A DNA stretch of 46,887 nucleotides from Ardenticatenaceae bacterium (GCA_020634215.1 JACKCD010000051.1:1-46887); one strand, 5' to 3'. Positions 22,541 through 31,854 are shown, numbered from the stretch's first letter. The notes: generated by a model not told the origin, from the sequence alone. Made by a program: numbers and translations.

Positions 22541-24847
22541 TGTGGGGTTGAGCCACGTGGTTGCTTTGGCGGCCGCTTCTATTCGGCTGCGGCTAAAGAG
22601 CATAGGGCGATAACGGCCGTTTTTCCACCCTTCCAGTCCATCTTGATAATGCAAAGAGTTGACATAAGCGGATTGTCCCCCCGGTAGTGCCACCACGCTG
22701 TTGTCCCACGCCCCCACATCTAACACCATGCGGCAACTAGCTATCATCTCAACAGGTTCGGGAGGAAATTGGGGAGGAACGGCCGTTTGGTTGATAGTAT
22801 TGGCACTGCCTGGCATGGGAATTGCTTGGGGTCGCCAATATTTCCCCAGCCCAGGAACGGCCGTTAGCGGGTGCTTGACGTGCAACCGATGCAGCTTACC
22901 CCATTCCCATGCCTTCCACTTTGGGCCAAAACTTTGGCGTAAAACAGCAAATGTTTTGACATAAGATGGAAAAATGTGCGGCACAATCTGGCTAACCCAA
23001 TCGGGTGGCTGCGTTTCCAACCAATCAAGCAGTCGCTCATAGGCGATGGCTTGGAAGGGGTTGCCGGGGCTTTGCGAAACGGCCGTTTGGCTCAAAAGCT
23101 GCTCACATACTGCCTCCCCCAATGCTTGGGTCATCGCGGCTCGCGTTAAATGCACCAGCCAGCCAAAATAAAGCGTGGGGGCAACGCTGTCAACAGCCAT
23201 GTTGCCATCCCACTGCCGAAGCAATTCACGCCCTCGTGCCAGGTCGCCATCCAACTGCTGTTTTGCCAAATGAGGCAGCACCAGCGGCAAAAAGCGCCGC
23301 GCCAGCAGAGATACTGTATCTTGTTGAACTGCAAGATGATCGGCTAATGAAAGCGGTTGAGGTGTTTGCAGCAACTGTAAGATGCGGGCGGCGCGGTAAG
23401 GCGGCAACCACTCCTCGGTAAGCCAATGCGGATAGCTGTTGTCAATAACCCGGTTGTTGGCCGTAGCAATGACTCCGCTAGGTGGGTTGAGCGCGCGGGG
23501 CAGTTCTTCATGGGGGATTTGCCCCTGCCAGTCGTAGTAGCCATTCCACCCTGGGGCAGGGGTCATGCCGTTGCCTTGTTGCCGCAGCGGAATTTGCCCT
23601 GGCACTGTATAGCCAATATGGCCGGCCGTATCCGCATAGACCATGTTCTGTGGCGGAAAAGCCCAATCACGCAGTGCCTCGTTAAAACTGTCCCAATCAG
23701 TGGCACGGTTGAGTTTGAGCGCGGAACTGAGATGGTTATTAGGCTGGTGGCACATCCAGCACAGTGCCAGGTCGCGATCTTCGTTATAAAGCAGGTCGGT
23801 GATAATGGGACCATGATGTGTGTAGCGCACTGGCACGGTGAGTGGTTTGCTCCCGCGAATATAGATGGTTTCATTGACCTGTTCGGCACTATGCCAACGG
23901 CCGTTTTGCTCATAACGCAGCGAGTCTTGGGGATGAAACCGCTCAATATAAATGTCTTGGATGTCAGTAAAGGCATTGGTAATGCCCCAGGCGATGTGGT
24001 CGTTGTGGCCGATGAGGACACCAGGCACGCCAGGGGTACTAAAGCCAGTGACATTGTAGCGGCCACCGACCAGATGATTTTCATACCAGATGGAGGGGAA
24101 GATGGGGGGAAGGTGAGGGTCGTTGGCTAATAACGGCCGTTTTGTACTCATGCGCTCTGGTGCCACCACCCAATTATTGCTACCAATATTTTGACCAACG
24201 GGCAGCTTGCCCAACGGTAAGGCCGCGACCGCCTCTTCATAAGCCGTTAACAGGTTGGCTGCAAGTTGGGCCGTGATGGGGTTCGTGGATGGGGTGCCAG
24301 CATCGGTCATTGGCAAAATATCGGCCGCCTTTTCTTCACCCAATGCGGCAATAAGTAGATTGCGAATTAGCTCTGATTGCCAGTTAGCCGATAGCCCCCA
24401 CGCTAACACAATCCCCCAGGCGGCACTGTGGTACAGATGCCACGGCTCCGGTTTGTAAAACAGCAGCCGAAATTCCAGTGGAACTTTGCTACTGCTGATA
24501 AAAGCGTTGATTCCAGCGCAGTAGGCATCTGCCATAACCAGCGTCGCGTCGTCACCTCCGTGCACATGATTGTGGGCAGCGCGTGTCCACCCCATGATGC
24601 GAGCAAAACGGTCGGTTGCAACCCCTTTGGAACCAATGATTTCGCTGAGTCGCCCTGATCCTACGCGGCGATTCAAATCCATTTGGAACAGCCGATCCTG
24701 TGCGTGAACAAACCCTTGAGCAAAAAAAAGGTCGGTTTCTGTTTTGGCGTAGATGTGGGGGACACCCCAAGTGTCACGAATGATTTCAACGGGGTAGTGT
24801 AGGGACGGAAATGCTAATTTTTGCTTTTGCCGAAGTCGGTTGAACAT
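22535..24847 (-). CDS. penicillin acylase family Ntn hydrolase
   Basis: The 770-residue protein follows the penicillin-amidase plan: an alpha part (about 1-222, with IIRDTWGVPHIYA and FAQGFVHAQDRLFQMDLNRR) and a beta part beginning at S223 in IGSNNWVVAP, where autocatalytic cleavage would expose the N-terminal nucleophile serine. GHNDHIAWG and an Asn-containing motif typical of the oxyanion site follow. No signal peptide is seen, unlike periplasmic penicillin acylases, so it may act inside the cell, for example on acyl-homoserine lactones, N-acyl amino acids or peptides. AAGGAG lies nine bases before the ATG. A parS-like palindrome lies upstream at 24891-24910. The gene carries six AACGGCCGTT copies. 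Confidence 0.92.
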   Translation of the reverse strand: MFNRLRQKQKLAFPSLHYPVEIIRDTWGVPHIYAKTETDLFFAQGFVHAQDRLFQMDLNRRVGSGRLSEIIGSKGVATDRFARIMGWTRAAHNHVHGGDDATLVMADAYCAGINAFISSSKVPLEFRLLFYKPEPWHLYHSAAWGIVLAWGLSANWQSELIRNLLIAALGEEKAADILPMTDAGTPSTNPITAQLAANLLTAYEEAVAALPLGKLPVGQNIGSNNWVVAPERMSTKRPLLANDPHLPPIFPSIWYENHLVGGRYNVTGFSTPGVPGVLIGHNDHIAWGITNAFTDIQDIYIERFHPQDSLRYEQNGRWHSAEQVNETIYIRGSKPLTVPVRYTHHGPIITDLLYNEDRDLALCWMCHQPNNHLSSALKLNRATDWDSFNEALRDWAFPPQNMVYADTAGHIGYTVPGQIPLRQQGNGMTPAPGWNGYYDWQGQIPHEELPRALNPPSGVIATANNRVIDNSYPHWLTEEWLPPYRAARILQLLQTPQPLSLADHLAVQQDTVSLLARRFLPLVLPHLAKQQLDGDLARGRELLRQWDGNMAVDSVAPTLYFGWLVHLTRAAMTQALGEAVCEQLLSQTAVSQSPGNPFQAIAYERLLDWLETQPPDWVSQIVPHIFPSYVKTFAVLRQSFGPKWKAWEWGKLHRLHVKHPLTAVPGLGKYWRPQAIPMPGSANTINQTAVPPQFPPEPVEMIASCRMVLDVGAWDNSVVALPGGQSAYVNSLHYQDGLEGWKNGRYRPMLFSRSRIEAAAKATTWLNPTK

Positions 24848-24890
24848 GTGGCGGGCTCCTTGCGGCGCTAATCCAGTACAAATCCCCGCG

Positions 24891-24910
24891 ATTGTTTCAC
24901 GGGAAACAAT
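24891..24910. promoter_or_regulatory. near-palindrome, one base from parS consensus (copy 1)
   Basis: ATTGTTTCACGGGAAACAAT contains TGTTTCACGGGAAACA, which differs at a single position from the ParB-binding consensus TGTTTCACGTGAAACA. An identical 20-mer occurs at 26732-26751. It is in the 254-base gap upstream of the penicillin-acylase gene; nothing else notable is seen in that gap beyond AGAGATTG-type words near 25030. It could equally be an operator for a regulator. Confidence 0.5.
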
Positions 24911-25101
24911 TGACCTGCTAGAGGGGCGTTACCCAAAGATCTCCCATGTATAGCACAAATAAGTTAAGTTTTGACTAACGGAACAACAAGGCGAGGCCTG
25001 ATCGTTTTAGCGTTGGCATGATGAGACCAAGAGATTGAGAGATTATAGGGATTACCAGCTTCCCAATCTCTAAAAACGAAAACCTGTTTTTGCGCGAACC
25101 G

Positions 25102-26001
25102 CTAAATCGGTTCTTTGAAGTCGTAGAGACCGTCTTCCACACGCCATTGGCGTTGGCAGGTAGGGTTGGGGCAGGATAAACGGCCGTTTTCCACATCACC
25201 CAGCGTCGTCTTGCAGGTAGGACAGGCGAAAAAGGTGCCGGAAACGGCCGTTTGTCCCTGGCTAGGGTGTTGGTTTTTGACAAACACACTTGGCGAAAGC
25301 TGCCACCAATTGCCTGTTTGCTGCGCCAAAGAATCCAGCGTTACCAGCAGCGAGGTTGGCACCAGCCGCTTAAGTGGCGCAATGCGGTAATGTGACACAG
25401 TCAACATCTTGCCCGGCGTAAAATGTGCCTGCTGCAAGTGCTGCCGAATCCAGCGGGGATGAAAATCAAAGTTGAGGGCGACAAACTCAACCGGATCGGG
25501 AGCGAAAGGTGACCACGACTGCCGTTTACCCCAGTAGCGCAGAATCGCCTTCAGGTTTTGTTTGTTGGCAAATTCTAGCACATAGGTTCCGCCGGGGGCA
25601 GCAATGCGGGCAAGTTCAATAAACAGCGAGGGAGCATCGGCGGCGTGGTGGAGGGTGCGAATTTGCACCATGGTGTCAAACAATCCGTTGACAAAAGGCA
25701 TGTCGTACCAATTGCCCGCCACATAGAAAAAGCGTGGATCACCCCCCCAATGCGCTTGGGCTTCACGCAGCAGCGAGCGTGAGTAATCAAACAAGACGAC
25801 CTGCCTGTAGCCTAAATATTCATCAGCCAAACGCCCAAAACCTGCACCAATTTCAATGAGTGTATGGCCCGTAGGTGGCATTAGCCGCCGTAGGGCGATG
25901 CGTTCAACCTGGTCTTCGTATTCACGCCCTTGCCCTTCCCAGAAGCGGGTGCGGTAATCAGAGCCTTCATAGTCGCAGACGGGGGGGGTATCGGTGTTCA
26001 T
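25102..26001 (-). CDS. class I SAM-dependent methyltransferase with C-terminal zinc ribbon
   Basis: The 299-residue protein has motif I LIEIGAGFGRL (about residues 48-58), VVLFDYSRSLL and VQIRTLHHA, as in UbiE/COQ5-like small-molecule or protein methyltransferases. The C-terminus adds CPTCKTTL...CPNPTC, a Trm112/zinc-ribbon-like Cys4 module. It begins five bases after the stop of the upstream membrane-protein gene and lacks its own ribosome binding site, so translation is probably coupled. Two AACGGCCGTT palindromes flank the zinc-ribbon region (25179 and 25243). The substrate is unknown. Confidence 0.85.
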   Translation of the reverse strand: MNTDTPPVCDYEGSDYRTRFWEGQGREYEDQVERIALRRLMPPTGHTLIEIGAGFGRLADEYLGYRQVVLFDYSRSLLREAQAHWGGDPRFFYVAGNWYDMPFVNGLFDTMVQIRTLHHAADAPSLFIELARIAAPGGTYVLEFANKQNLKAILRYWGKRQSWSPFAPDPVEFVALNFDFHPRWIRQHLQQAHFTPGKMLTVSHYRIAPLKRLVPTSLLVTLDSLAQQTGNWWQLSPSVFVKNQHPSQGQTAVSGTFFACPTCKTTLGDVENGRLSCPNPTCQRQWRVEDGLYDFKEPI

Positions 26002-26006
26002 GGAAA

Positions 26007-26642
26007 TTAGGGGTTGGTGGTGGAAACGGCCGTTTCATTAAGCTCTGCGGCTGTATCACCACCCCGTATCCGTTGTATTAGTTCAGCATTGCTACCGGGC
26101 AATCGCTGTAGTAATTTATCCAATGGCTCAAATAGCCCTTGCAACGTCATAAACGGCTCGCCCAACTCTGTTTCATTCAGCGGGATTTGCACACCAACGG
26201 CCAGGTGGACAGGAATCTCTTGGTCAACAGGCACATCTAGTGCCAAATGAACGGGCAGCGTTAAATCTTTTGGTAGTTCCAAGAAGACCTGCCCATTGAT
26301 TACCCCACCCCCGTCAGGCAGTCGAAACTGTGCTGGAACCCCTTCCAATGGAACGGCTCGCACGACGGTAACATCGGTGGTAGTTTCCAATGGCAAAGTG
26401 AAGGCGATAGGCATTGTGTCATCAACTACAATGGTGCGTGAAATAGTGGCAGAACTCATCTGCACAAAACTGTTGTTTAACCCGCCCACAAGCGGCTTTA
26501 CAGAGTTGTCAACCAAGGGCAAAATGTGGGGTGCTAGCAATAGCAGAACGATGAGCAAGACAAGATTCATCGTAAAAGAGAACAAGATAGCAAACGTTTT
26601 AAATGCTTGCCAAGGCTTTCCATCCCAGAATTGTTTATTCAT
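26007..26642 (-). CDS. small single-pass membrane protein of unknown function
   Basis: I place the start at the ATG at 26642 because GGAGGTTGGT precedes it; the frame stays open further upstream but through the control region. The resulting 211 residues have one N-terminal hydrophobic segment (about 14-42) and then an extracytoplasmic part rich in beta-strand-like patterns such as LPVHLALDVPVDQEIPVHL. I do not recognise a family. It is probably co-transcribed with the methyltransferase that follows. An AACGGCCGTT copy near the C-terminus encodes its ETAVS ending. Confidence 0.75.
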   Translation of the reverse strand: MNKQFWDGKPWQAFKTFAILFSFTMNLVLLIVLLLLAPHILPLVDNSVKPLVGGLNNSFVQMSSATISRTIVVDDTMPIAFTLPLETTTDVTVVRAVPLEGVPAQFRLPDGGGVINGQVFLELPKDLTLPVHLALDVPVDQEIPVHLAVGVQIPLNETELGEPFMTLQGLFEPLDKLLQRLPGSNAELIQRIRGGDTAAELNETAVSTTNP

Positions 26643-26731
26643 ACCAACCTCCACAAAATCCGCAAGTTGACATATAATTTCGTTGCTATGGTAACATGGT
26701 TTAGTTAAATGGCAAGCAGCAGCTTTCAACC

Positions 26732-26751
26732 ATTGTTTCACGGGAAACAAT
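26732..26751. promoter_or_regulatory. near-palindrome, one base from parS consensus (copy 2)
   Basis: This 20-mer is identical to that at 24891-24910. It lies in the gap between the divergent membrane-protein gene (start 26642) and the NYN-domain gene (start 26806). Being intergenic and identical over 20 bp argues for a protein-binding site. Confidence 0.5.
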
Positions 26752-26805
26752 ATTTTCACCCGCTTTTGCCATTGCGAGAATGGCTGAATGCAGTAGAATT
26801 TTCTC

Positions 26806-28002
26806 ATGACAAAAGATGTAGCTGTCTTCCTTGATTTAGATAATTTGGTGATTGGTGCCAGGCAAGCCAATTTGACGTTTGACGTAAAGCTAATCTTGGA
26901 TCATATTGAGTCGCTAACAAACGGCCGTATTGTCCTGCAACGTGCTTATGGTGATTGGCGTTTAACCAAGGACACCCTCAAAAATCTGACAACGGCTGGT
27001 TTTGTCACCCAGGCCACAGTGGCACTTAATAACTTCAACAAAAACCTCGCTGATATCCAAATCGTTGTAGATGCCATGGAAACTCTGGCTGATGGGTTGA
27101 GCTACGGTATCTATGTGTTTATCACTGGTGATCGTGATTTCACCCCGCTGGTACAAACATTACGTAAGCGAGGAAAGCAGGTCATTGGCGTGGGCGTGCG
27201 CCACACAACTAGCAGCAATTTGGTAAGTAACTGTGACAAATACATTTTTTATGAAGATTTAGTTCCTAATGCCGATCTGACAGAGACCGAGGTAGAACAT
27301 CTGCTAATTCAGGCGCGTGATACGCTATTGAAAGACGTAGAGCGAGAGCGCGTGAGCGTGCTTAAGCAGGAGATGACCAACCAAAGTCGTGGCAACTTTA
27401 CAAATTCTAGCTACAGTGAGGGGAGCTTTAGTAAGTTCCTGGCTCGCTACTCTCATGTCATTACCCTCATTCAAGAAGATACGACAGTGTATTTCGCTTA
27501 TCCAGAAAAACCTAAAGAGCCAGTAGCGCAACTGCACGAACGTTACCGCAGTGAGCTAAAAAAACGGCGTTTGCGAATTATCACCCCTGCCTCACAGCGG
27601 CTCATGGTGCTGCGAGACATCATTGTAATGTTACAGGCCGAGAAGGAAGTGTTGTGGCGGCGTTTTATTGATACCTTGGCTGACAAATATGCGGCTGAGA
27701 ATAAGGATATCTCTAAAAACACTATTAACTCAATGATGCTGTTGGCACGGCGTGCAGGTGTCATCTATACGCTCAAAAGCAAATCTTTATCTACCGCCCC
27801 CGTGCAGTTGAACATTACGGGAACGCGCATTTATCAGGAAGCCATTATTCGCTGTGACCGTACTTGTGTAGAAGAAATTTTGTCTTTGAGTGAGCCAATA
27901 GATGTCGCTGAAATTGCCTTGGCACTTTATGAAAGCGAAAAATATGTGAGCTATCTTAAAATAATTGTGCCATCTCTCAGCGGGCAGGATCCCCCGGCTT
28001 GA
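26806..28002 (+). CDS. NYN-domain (LabA/DUF88-type) predicted ribonuclease
   Basis: The N-terminal 150 residues are an NYN domain of the PIN-like nuclease fold, with acidic residues at D10/D12 (FLDLDN), D83 (LADIQIVVDAME) and D109/D111 (ITGDRDFTPLV), the expected metal-binding set. The central and C-terminal parts (about 200-398) contain a winged-helix-like OST-HTH/LOTUS-resembling region with KKRRLRIITPASQRL, commonly RNA-binding. It would act in RNA processing or decay. The next gene, 60 bases downstream of its stop, is a YhaM-type exoribonuclease, supporting an RNA-related role. Confidence 0.85.
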   Translation: MTKDVAVFLDLDNLVIGARQANLTFDVKLILDHIESLTNGRIVLQRAYGDWRLTKDTLKNLTTAGFVTQATVALNNFNKNLADIQIVVDAMETLADGLSYGIYVFITGDRDFTPLVQTLRKRGKQVIGVGVRHTTSSNLVSNCDKYIFYEDLVPNADLTETEVEHLLIQARDTLLKDVERERVSVLKQEMTNQSRGNFTNSSYSEGSFSKFLARYSHVITLIQEDTTVYFAYPEKPKEPVAQLHERYRSELKKRRLRIITPASQRLMVLRDIIVMLQAEKEVLWRRFIDTLADKYAAENKDISKNTINSMMLLARRAGVIYTLKSKSLSTAPVQLNITGTRIYQEAIIRCDRTCVEEILSLSEPIDVAEIALALYESEKYVSYLKIIVPSLSGQDPPA

Positions 28003-28134
28003 TCAAGCCTTTCTCTAAAGTGCAGTGAAGTAATCTGACAAAACGCCTGTTACGGGTATAATTTGTCCTGTTTACGTAGCCATGATCGATCAATGGCCAG
28101 TCTGACTTTGCCAGGTTGGTATAAAGAGGTTTTT

Positions 28135-29079
28135 GTGAAATCAATTTTTGTTTCCGACTTAACGGCAGGGATGGAACTGGTAAATGAAGCTTTTCTGCTG
28201 CAAGAGGTAGGGCGCCGTTCCACTAAGGATGATCGCCCTTATCTGCTTTGTACGCTGCGTGACAAAACAGGTCAGTTAAACGGTATTTTTTGGAATGTGC
28301 CTGATTATGTAAACAACTGGGCCCAGAGTGGGCAGGTTGTTCTGATCACTGGTCGGGTTAACTTGTATAAAGAGGCCTTACAGGTAAACATAACGGATAT
28401 TAACCAGGAGGCACAACCAGATTTAGCTATTTTTTTGCCAACAAGTTCACGCAGTGTCGAGGATATGCTGGCTGAGTTAAAAGCGTATATTGCAGATTTG
28501 CATGAACCGTGGCAAACGTTAGTGTCTGCTCTGCTCCTAACTGAGCCGCTTATGTCAAGTTTCATCAATGCGCCGGCCGCACGGGGGATGCATCATGCTT
28601 ATTTAGGTGGGCTGTTGGAACATACTTTGAGCATGACCAAGTTAGCTTCATACTTGTCGCAACATTATGATTATGTCAACAAAGATTTGCTGATAGCTGG
28701 TACACTGCTGCATGATATGGGTAAGGCTATTGAGTATTCGGTAGATACCTCGTTTGATTTTTCGGAAGACGGCCGTTTAGTGGGTCACATCGTGCGAGCT
28801 ATCGTCATGATTGAAACGGCCGCTCGTGAGCTTGATTTCCCTGAAACCAAATTGCGACACTTGGTTCATCTCGTTGCCTCTCACCACGGCAAGCTGGAGT
28901 GGGGTTCACCCGTTCAACCCAAAACAATCGAGGCTGTGCTGCTGCACCAAATTGATTTGCTAGACAGTCGAATGCAGGGGTTTATAGATCACATTAGCAA
29001 TGATCCTGGTGATAACCCCTGGTCATCAAAATCGAGTAATATGTTTGGTACCGAATTGCGTCGCCCAGAAGCGATCTAA
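28135..29079 (+). CDS. yhaM: YhaM-type 3'-5' exoribonuclease (OB-fold + HD domain)
   Basis: Starting at GTG 28135 (AAAGAGG upstream) the protein begins VKSIFVSDLTAGM, matching the usual YhaM N-terminus; starts further upstream at 28063 or 28093 would add a non-family extension. An OB-fold nucleic-acid-binding domain covers about residues 1-100, and an HD phosphohydrolase domain follows with LEHTLSM, H193-D194 in LLHDMGK, and HHGKLEWG. YhaM enzymes trim RNA (and DNA) from the 3' end. At 314 residues the length is normal. The product likely works in the same RNA-decay context as the preceding NYN protein. Confidence 0.88.
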   Translation: MKSIFVSDLTAGMELVNEAFLLQEVGRRSTKDDRPYLLCTLRDKTGQLNGIFWNVPDYVNNWAQSGQVVLITGRVNLYKEALQVNITDINQEAQPDLAIFLPTSSRSVEDMLAELKAYIADLHEPWQTLVSALLLTEPLMSSFINAPAARGMHHAYLGGLLEHTLSMTKLASYLSQHYDYVNKDLLIAGTLLHDMGKAIEYSVDTSFDFSEDGRLVGHIVRAIVMIETAARELDFPETKLRHLVHLVASHHGKLEWGSPVQPKTIEAVLLHQIDLLDSRMQGFIDHISNDPGDNPWSSKSSNMFGTELRRPEAI

Positions 29080-29105
29080 AGATATAGTTATTGAAGGATT
29101 GGTTC

Positions 29106-30269
29106 ATGAACTATTTAACCCATCTTGAGGCCGCCTATGCCCCTCATACATATGACCCTGATCAACTCATTCGTTTATGCCCTCAATCGGGCAGCCCTTT
29201 GCTGCCGCGTTACGATCTTGCCAAAGCGGCGAGCGAGTTAGACCGTGATGAGGTGTCCCAACGTCCATCTAATCTTTGGCGGTTCCGCGAGATGTTGCCT
29301 GTACGCGACCCACAATATATTGTTACCCTGGGAGAAGGGGGCAAACCTGTACTGCCGCTGCCCCGGTTGGGTGCCCACTTTGGTTTGCATCAGCTTTATA
29401 TGAAAGATGAGGGGCAAAATCCAACGGGCAGCTTTAAGGCGCTGGGGTTGTCGGCTGCGGTTAGTCGGGCGGTAGAGTTGGGCGTAACGGAATTTGTTAT
29501 CCCGACGGCCGGCAATGCTGGTGGGGCGTTGGCGGCGTATGCTGCTCGTGCCGGTGCTAAGGCTCATGTCTACATGCCGCAGGATGCGCCACGTATCAAT
29601 GTTTTGGAAGTGCAGATGACTGGGGCTGATCTGCATTTGGTAGCTGGCCTCATCAATGACGCCGGCCGAGAAGCGGCAGAGGCAGCCAAGGGTACCAACT
29701 GGTTTGATGTTTCAACCCTGAAAGAGCCGTACCGCGTTGAAGGCAAAAAAATCATGGGGTATGAACTGGCGTTGGCATTTGGCTGGGAACTGCCCGATGT
29801 GGTGATATACCCCACTGGCGGCGGAACGGGGCTGGTGGGGATGTGGAAGGCGTTTGACGAGATGGAAAAGCTAGGCTGGATTGGCAGCCATCGCCCTCGC
29901 ATGGTTGCGGTGCAGGCTGAAGGCTGCGCCCCAGTTGTGCGGGCGTTTGCCGAGGGCAAGGCCGATACCGAGGCTTGGCAAGGAGCAGCCACGATTGCTG
30001 GTGGGTTACGGGTACCAGTAGCTATTGGCGGGCGTTTGATGTTAACGGCCTTGCGTGAAAGCAGGGGCACGGGTGTGGCCGTGGCTGATGCACAACTTCC
30101 TGAAGCGCAGCGGCTGTTTGCCATGAGCGAAGGGGTGTTTGCGTCGCTGGAAACGGCCGCTACGGTGGCGGCACTTTCAAAGCTCGTGGCCGAAAAGTGG
30201 ATCCATCCTGATGAACGGGTGGTAATTTTCAACACCGGCAGTGGGCTGAAGCTGTCTGATAGCCTGTAG
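29106..30269 (+). CDS. thrC: threonine synthase
   Basis: A PLP-dependent beta-family enzyme with K111 in NPTGSFKALG as the Schiff-base lysine, the phosphate-binding PTAGNAGGALAAYA and PTGGGTGLVGMWKA. It converts O-phosphohomoserine to threonine. The ATG at 29106 has AAGGA seven bases upstream and is preferred over an in-frame TTG at 29091. At 387 residues it is the short class. It follows the exoribonuclease gene by 26 bases, and a convergent hairpin at 30277-30312 ends it. Other PLP beta-family enzymes are possible but the motifs fit threonine synthase best. Confidence 0.88.
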   Translation: MNYLTHLEAAYAPHTYDPDQLIRLCPQSGSPLLPRYDLAKAASELDRDEVSQRPSNLWRFREMLPVRDPQYIVTLGEGGKPVLPLPRLGAHFGLHQLYMKDEGQNPTGSFKALGLSAAVSRAVELGVTEFVIPTAGNAGGALAAYAARAGAKAHVYMPQDAPRINVLEVQMTGADLHLVAGLINDAGREAAEAAKGTNWFDVSTLKEPYRVEGKKIMGYELALAFGWELPDVVIYPTGGGTGLVGMWKAFDEMEKLGWIGSHRPRMVAVQAEGCAPVVRAFAEGKADTEAWQGAATIAGGLRVPVAIGGRLMLTALRESRGTGVAVADAQLPEAQRLFAMSEGVFASLETAATVAALSKLVAEKWIHPDERVVIFNTGSGLKLSDSL

Positions 30270-30276
30270 CGAACAA

Positions 30277-30312
30277 AAGCCGTTCAACATCTTAGTTGAC
30301 GTTGAACGGCTT
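30277..30312. terminator. bidirectional hairpin between convergent genes
   Basis: AAGCCGTTCAAC pairs exactly with GTTGAACGGCTT around a 12-base loop. It lies between the threonine synthase stop (30269) and the stop of the convergent secreted-protein gene (30320). Confidence 0.75.
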
Positions 30313-30319
30313 GGATTGG

Positions 30320-31834
30320 TTAAGGATAGACCACGCGCAGTTGATAGGGTTGGGTGGAGCCACTCTGACTGCGGTTAAAGATTTGAATATAGTACAGTCC
30401 GGCCGGTAAGTGAAGCGGGCCAATGTGTTCATCGGCGTTGCCGATGTTGCCGGAATTGCCGCCTGGTACTACTTCCAGGGCTTCATTACGCAAGATGAGG
30501 TTGTAGTTATGCCCGGCAGGAATTTGGCTGAGGAATAATTCGGCCGTTCCCGTTTGGAAGAGGCGGAAAGCAAAATAGTCGCTGCTGTCGGCAGAACTGC
30601 TCATGGTACCGTGATAAAGGACGTTGGAGAGAATGAGGCCGTTGGCTTCGTCACTGCTGTCGTTGGGTTCGGCTTCTTGTGGGCCACGGAAGTAGGGGTT
30701 GGGGAGGAAGGGGAGGAAGGTACAGTAAGGTGAACGGCCGTTAATCGGAAAGGCACAATCATTTGGCGAAGGGGTACGTGTTGCCGTTGGGCTGGGTATA
30801 GCCGTAGCCGTTGCCGTGGGCGTTGCCGTTAATGTCGCCGTCGGTGTCACTGTTCCTGTTGGCGTAGCGGTGGATGTCGCCGTCGGGATTTGTTCATAGG
30901 CCACACTGACGCTCTGCGAGGCATCTGGCATTGTAACGCGATTGCTGGTGGCCTTACTGCTGTCATCGTCACTACCCTGCCACTGTTTCACACGCCAGCC
31001 GGCGGTGGGAATGGCTGTCAACGCAATTTCCTCCCCAGCATGATATTTGCCGGCCGTGCAGCCAACTGAATTCGTGAGGCTGGGAAGCGGATCGCTGCCC
31101 GATCCTGTGTGGGTTAGCGTGAGTGCATAACAGGCCGGGGGTTCATACAGGCCAAATTTATCAAAGAAATAGGTTTCGTTGTTCAAGGGAACAGAACCAA
31201 AAAAACCAACTGTATATCCCCACACCTCACTGCGCCCAAACCCATCGTTGGGTGCGCCGTTGTTTAGCTCTTTGCGGGTAAAATCAATAAAGGGAATTTC
31301 AAAAAAGCGCCAGCCAGAAAAATCATCGGTAAAGCTAACGCTCCATCGTTCTGCATCATCGGTGGTTGAGCCAGGATTACGGTTATCCATGATATCTATG
31401 AAGAAACTGCCACCGGTATTGCGGCCATAGAACCAGAAGGATACCCCATCATAATTGCGCCAATCTTGCGAAAGCCAGGTGTCGGCACTGCTGTTGGTGA
31501 ACGTATGGGAAAATCCGGCAACCTGGGCTGACCCAATATTGACGTTGGCAGCCAAAACATGGTTGTTTGCCGCTGCGCCGGGAATGGGTGTGGGGGGTGT
31601 TGTGGTTGTGTTGATGGCGATGGTGGCATCTGGGTTAATCCAACTGAAATAGCCCATGAGCAACCCATTGGCATCTTGCCCCAACGGTAAGCCCGTCTCA
31701 AAATCATCAATGATGGTGGTTGCTTGGGCAGAGCGGGCAGGCTGTTGGGCATCAACGGTGTGAAATTGGGGGTAGCTCCAGGCCAGCATGAGGAAAACGG
31801 CCGTTAATGCCACCCCAATAGCAAATTTGTGCAT
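30320..31834 (-). CDS. secreted multidomain protein: CBM11-like, repeat domain, PPC domain
   Basis: The start at ATG 31834 (AAGAGAG upstream) gives 504 residues. A signal peptide (about 1-30) is followed by a galactose-binding/CBM11-like beta-sandwich (about 40-210, TWLSQDWRNYDGVSFWFYG), an InlB-B/flg-type repeat module (about 215-300, AGWRVKQWQG), a Thr/Pro-rich linker of TPTAT words, and a C-terminal PPC (pre-peptidase) domain (about 385-504, EAEPNDSSDEANG to the end). No catalytic domain is seen, so a carbohydrate-binding or surface-adhesion role is likely. The gene follows the pseudokinase gene by 20 bases. Confidence 0.82.
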   Translation of the reverse strand: MHKFAIGVALTAVFLMLAWSYPQFHTVDAQQPARSAQATTIIDDFETGLPLGQDANGLLMGYFSWINPDATIAINTTTTPPTPIPGAAANNHVLAANVNIGSAQVAGFSHTFTNSSADTWLSQDWRNYDGVSFWFYGRNTGGSFFIDIMDNRNPGSTTDDAERWSVSFTDDFSGWRFFEIPFIDFTRKELNNGAPNDGFGRSEVWGYTVGFFGSVPLNNETYFFDKFGLYEPPACYALTLTHTGSGSDPLPSLTNSVGCTAGKYHAGEEIALTAIPTAGWRVKQWQGSDDDSSKATSNRVTMPDASQSVSVAYEQIPTATSTATPTGTVTPTATLTATPTATATAIPSPTATRTPSPNDCAFPINGRSPYCTFLPFLPNPYFRGPQEAEPNDSSDEANGLILSNVLYHGTMSSSADSSDYFAFRLFQTGTAELFLSQIPAGHNYNLILRNEALEVVPGGNSGNIGNADEHIGPLHLPAGLYYIQIFNRSQSGSTQPYQLRVVYP

Positions 31835-31854
31835 AGCATCTCTCTTCAACTTGT

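Noticed and set aside
26643..26870. N-terminal extension of the small membrane protein up to 26870
   Set aside because: The extension runs through the parS-like site and the divergent gene's start; the ATG at 26642 has a strong ribosome binding site.
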